Source: a bacterium (GTDB lineage Bacteria; UBA9089; JAHJRX01). Taken from it: a stretch of DNA of 7,447 bases. Each line of letters begins with the position of its first letter. Within the stretch, counting starts at the first letter, position 1. The DNA lies in contig JASEGW010000071.1 of the NCBI GenBank assembly GCA_030017825.1, forward strand, positions 1 through 7,447. The letters run 5' to 3'. Below the pieces are notes generated by a model. It made no database searches. It had not been told where the DNA came from and was given only the letters and a program-made list of their open reading frames with translations. Positions 6,198-7,447 of the stretch are shown in pieces. The position numbers and the translations under genes are program-made.

Positions 6198-6225
6198 TTA
6201 TCGGAAAATATTGTCCTATTCTTTA
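6198..6225 (-). promoter_or_regulatory. Sigma-28 (FliA/SigD)-like promoter before fliS
   Basis: Minus strand TAAA (6225-6222), 17 bases, then CCGATAA (6204-6198). The consensus is TAAA, about 15 bases, then GCCGATAA; here the -10 matches 7 of 8 (T for the first G) and the spacer is one base longer than ideal. The -35 overlaps the last codons of neuB. A start near 6190 would give a leader of about 27 bases before fliS. Late flagellar genes such as fliS are commonly under this sigma factor, which fits. Confidence 0.55.
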
Positions 6226-7271
6226 GAAGTTTCTTTATACCATTTGGTCACCATTCCTGAGGTAATTGCTTCACCTTCCGTTATATCTTTCTGGGCAATT
6301 TTACCCACTACAATATTTGTAAATTTTGGCAAAAGTCCTATGCCAGGTCTTTTTATATCTATCATTTTATTAGTAATTATCGTACCAATTTTTATATCTT
6401 GGTTAGCTATTATACTCTTCCTCGCTTCAGCCTTAACAGCCATTTCCGATAATTGAACATTTTTATAAGGAAGGCCAAAGCACTTTTCCGATTCTCTCAA
6501 ACATTTAACCATTTGAGTCATTTCTTCTTGGTTTAAAGAAAGCTTTTGATCAGGCCCATCCATTTCTTTATCAATAGTAAAATGTTTTTCAATTATAGAA
6601 GCTCCCTTAGCCATAGCCAATAAAGGAACATAAGTATTTGGAGTATGGTCTGAAAACCCTACTGGAACACTAAATACTTTCTTCATGTTTTCAATTACAT
6701 TTAAGTGCAATTGCGACATAGGGGCCGGATAAGAAGACAAGCAGTGCAGTAGCATTAGATTCTTCCAAAACTGACCAATTCTACGATAAATCAAAGTTTC
6801 CACTGCTTCTGAAACTTCGGTAATATTGGAAGCTCCTGTAGATAATATTACTGGCAAACAAAGAGTGCCTACAAAAGATAGAAAAGGCAAATTAGTAATA
6901 TCTCCTGAGGATATTTTTAGAGCTTTAATTTCTAATTCAGCTAAAAAGCGAGCAGAGTCTTCGTCAAAAGGCGTTGATAAAAACATAATTCCTTCTTCAT
7001 TGGCAATATGCATTAACTCCTTATAGACTTCTCTCTTAAGCTCTAATGATTTAAATAATTCAAAAGCTTTAGGACGAAGCTTCTTAGAGATTAAACTTTC
7101 TGCTGTAAATGTTTGGAATTTTACTGCGTCTGCTCCAGTTTTTGCTGCAGCAATTATCATTTTTTTGGCAATCTCTGCATCTCCATTATGATTAATTCCC
7201 ACTTCAGCAATTACAAAAATGGGTTTTCCGTCACCAATTTCTCTATCGCCAATTTTTGCAATATATTCCAT
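6216..7271 (-). CDS. neuB: NeuB-family nonulosonic acid synthase (sialic/legionaminic acid synthase)
   Basis: Cytoplasmic enzyme that condenses phosphoenolpyruvate with a 6-carbon N-acetylated sugar to make a 9-carbon sialic-type acid. The 351 residues comprise an N-terminal TIM barrel (about 15-270) and a C-terminal SAF domain (285-345). Visible signatures: FVIAEVGINHNGD (19-31), ADAVKFQT (47-54), STPFD (99-103), KISSGD (119-124), ILSTGAS (142-148), HCLSSYPAP (176-184), VGFSDHT (204-210) and EKHFTIDKEMDGPDQKLSL (228-246). H209 and H230 match the metal-binding histidines of NeuB, and R308 in KRPGIG the substrate-contacting SAF arginine. The GPD-QKLSL segment resembles NeuB/LegI more than the pseudaminic acid synthase PseI, but substrate cannot be fixed. 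GGAGG lies 4 bases before the ATG. Next to fliS, flagellin glycosylation is a reasonable role; a surface polysaccharide is the alternative. Confidence 0.9.
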   Translation of the reverse strand: MEYIAKIGDREIGDGKPIFVIAEVGINHNGDAEIAKKMIIAAAKTGADAVKFQTFTAESLISKKLRPKAFELFKSLELKREVYKELMHIANEEGIMFLSTPFDEDSARFLAELEIKALKISSGDITNLPFLSFVGTLCLPVILSTGASNITEVSEAVETLIYRRIGQFWKNLMLLHCLSSYPAPMSQLHLNVIENMKKVFSVPVGFSDHTPNTYVPLLAMAKGASIIEKHFTIDKEMDGPDQKLSLNQEEMTQMVKCLRESEKCFGLPYKNVQLSEMAVKAEARKSIIANQDIKIGTIITNKMIDIKRPGIGLLPKFTNIVVGKIAQKDITEGEAITSGMVTKWYKETSKE

Positions 7272-7379
7272 AAATCCTCCAGATAGCTTCTTTGTTAAGA
7301 AACCTATCTTGCACTTTTAGTCTTATTTTATAAAAAATGTATTAAAAGACCGTAAAGTATATAAGTACTTAAGCATAAG

Positions 7380-7406
7380 TTTTCGGTATTTAATCTGAGT
7401 ATTTTA
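7380..7406 (-). promoter_or_regulatory. Weak sigma-28-like site upstream of neuB
   Basis: Minus strand TAAA (7406-7403), 16 bases, then CCGAAAA (7386-7380), compared with TAAA, N16, CCGATAA. Spacing is exact but the -10 has a mismatch, and the site lies about 110 bases from neuB inside a repeat-like segment. It may be chance; neuB may instead be read from genes beyond the window. Confidence 0.2.
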
Positions 7407-7438
7407 AATCCGAAATCCAAGCATCGAAATCCGAAACC
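7406..7438. repeat. Short direct repeat of AAATCCGAAA
   Basis: AAATCCGAAA occurs at 7406-7415 and 7427-7436, 21 bases apart, with shorter echoes (ATCGAAATCC) between. The 176-base stretch from 7272 to the window end has no convincing gene. Degenerate CGAAATCC-type strings of this kind are seen as dispersed intergenic sequence in some bacterial genomes. Whether this is such a family needs the rest of the genome. Confidence 0.5.
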
Positions 7439-7447
7439 TGTCTGCGT

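Noticed and set aside
6211..6456. Hydrophobic plus-strand 81-codon frame inside the 3' end of neuB
   Set aside because: It is antisense to the SAF domain of neuB. Hydrophobic antisense translations are common opposite charged, AT-rich genes.
7329..7447. Minus-strand open frame from the right edge, about 39 codons
   Set aside because: It is made largely of the CGGATTTCG-type repeat, has unusual composition, and shows no protein-like signature.
1..7447. CRISPR array, tRNA or rRNA genes, insertion sequences
   Set aside because: No regularly spaced repeats, no cloverleaf or rRNA-like segments, and no transposase or terminal repeats were seen.

Overview
The window reads as chromosomal DNA of a low-GC, strictly anaerobic, flagellated bacterium, most likely a Clostridia-type Firmicute. 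The reasons are AT-rich sequence throughout, strong AGGAGG-type ribosome binding sites, the gene order rnfC-D-G-E-A-B that is usual in clostridia (and also seen in Thermotogae), and a FliS-containing flagellar cluster. The species cannot be fixed from this sequence. Every convincing gene lies on the minus strand, so transcription runs from high to low coordinates.

Layout in the direction of transcription: (1) 7447-7272 is non-coding, with short CGAAATCC-type repeats. (2) 7271-6216 is a NeuB-family nonulosonic acid (sialic or legionaminic acid) synthase. (3) 6163-5807 is the flagellin export chaperone FliS, and 5788-5552 is a 78-residue protein that may be FlgM-like. A sigma-28-like promoter overlaps the end of neuB, and a strong intrinsic terminator (5491-5518) closes this unit. 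(4) 5551-5217 is a 335-base intergenic region with one good sigma-70 promoter for rnf and a weaker one farther upstream. (5) 5216-140 is the complete six-gene rnf operon (rnfC, D, G, E, A, B), followed by an intrinsic terminator at 79-112. (6) 1-100 may hold the last 32 codons of a convergent plus-strand gene.

How the genes work together: Rnf is a membrane ferredoxin:NAD+ oxidoreductase that couples electron flow to Na+ or H+ translocation. RnfB receives electrons from ferredoxin through five visible Fe-S motifs. RnfA and RnfE carry four conserved membrane cysteines. RnfG and RnfD carry covalent FMN sites, and RnfC carries the NADH/FMN motif and two [4Fe-4S] motifs. All these signature residues are intact, so the complex should work. 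The upstream genes point to a flagellum whose flagellin may be decorated with a nonulosonic acid. The terminator separates the two modules, so their adjacency probably does not reflect a shared function.

I see no clearly new system. The items most worth a second look are the palindromic repeat in the rnfA-rnfB gap, the sigma-28-like promoter inside the end of neuB, the unrecognised 78-residue flagellar-context protein, the FliS that lacks the usual N-terminal segment, and the tandem rnf promoters with a possible long leader.
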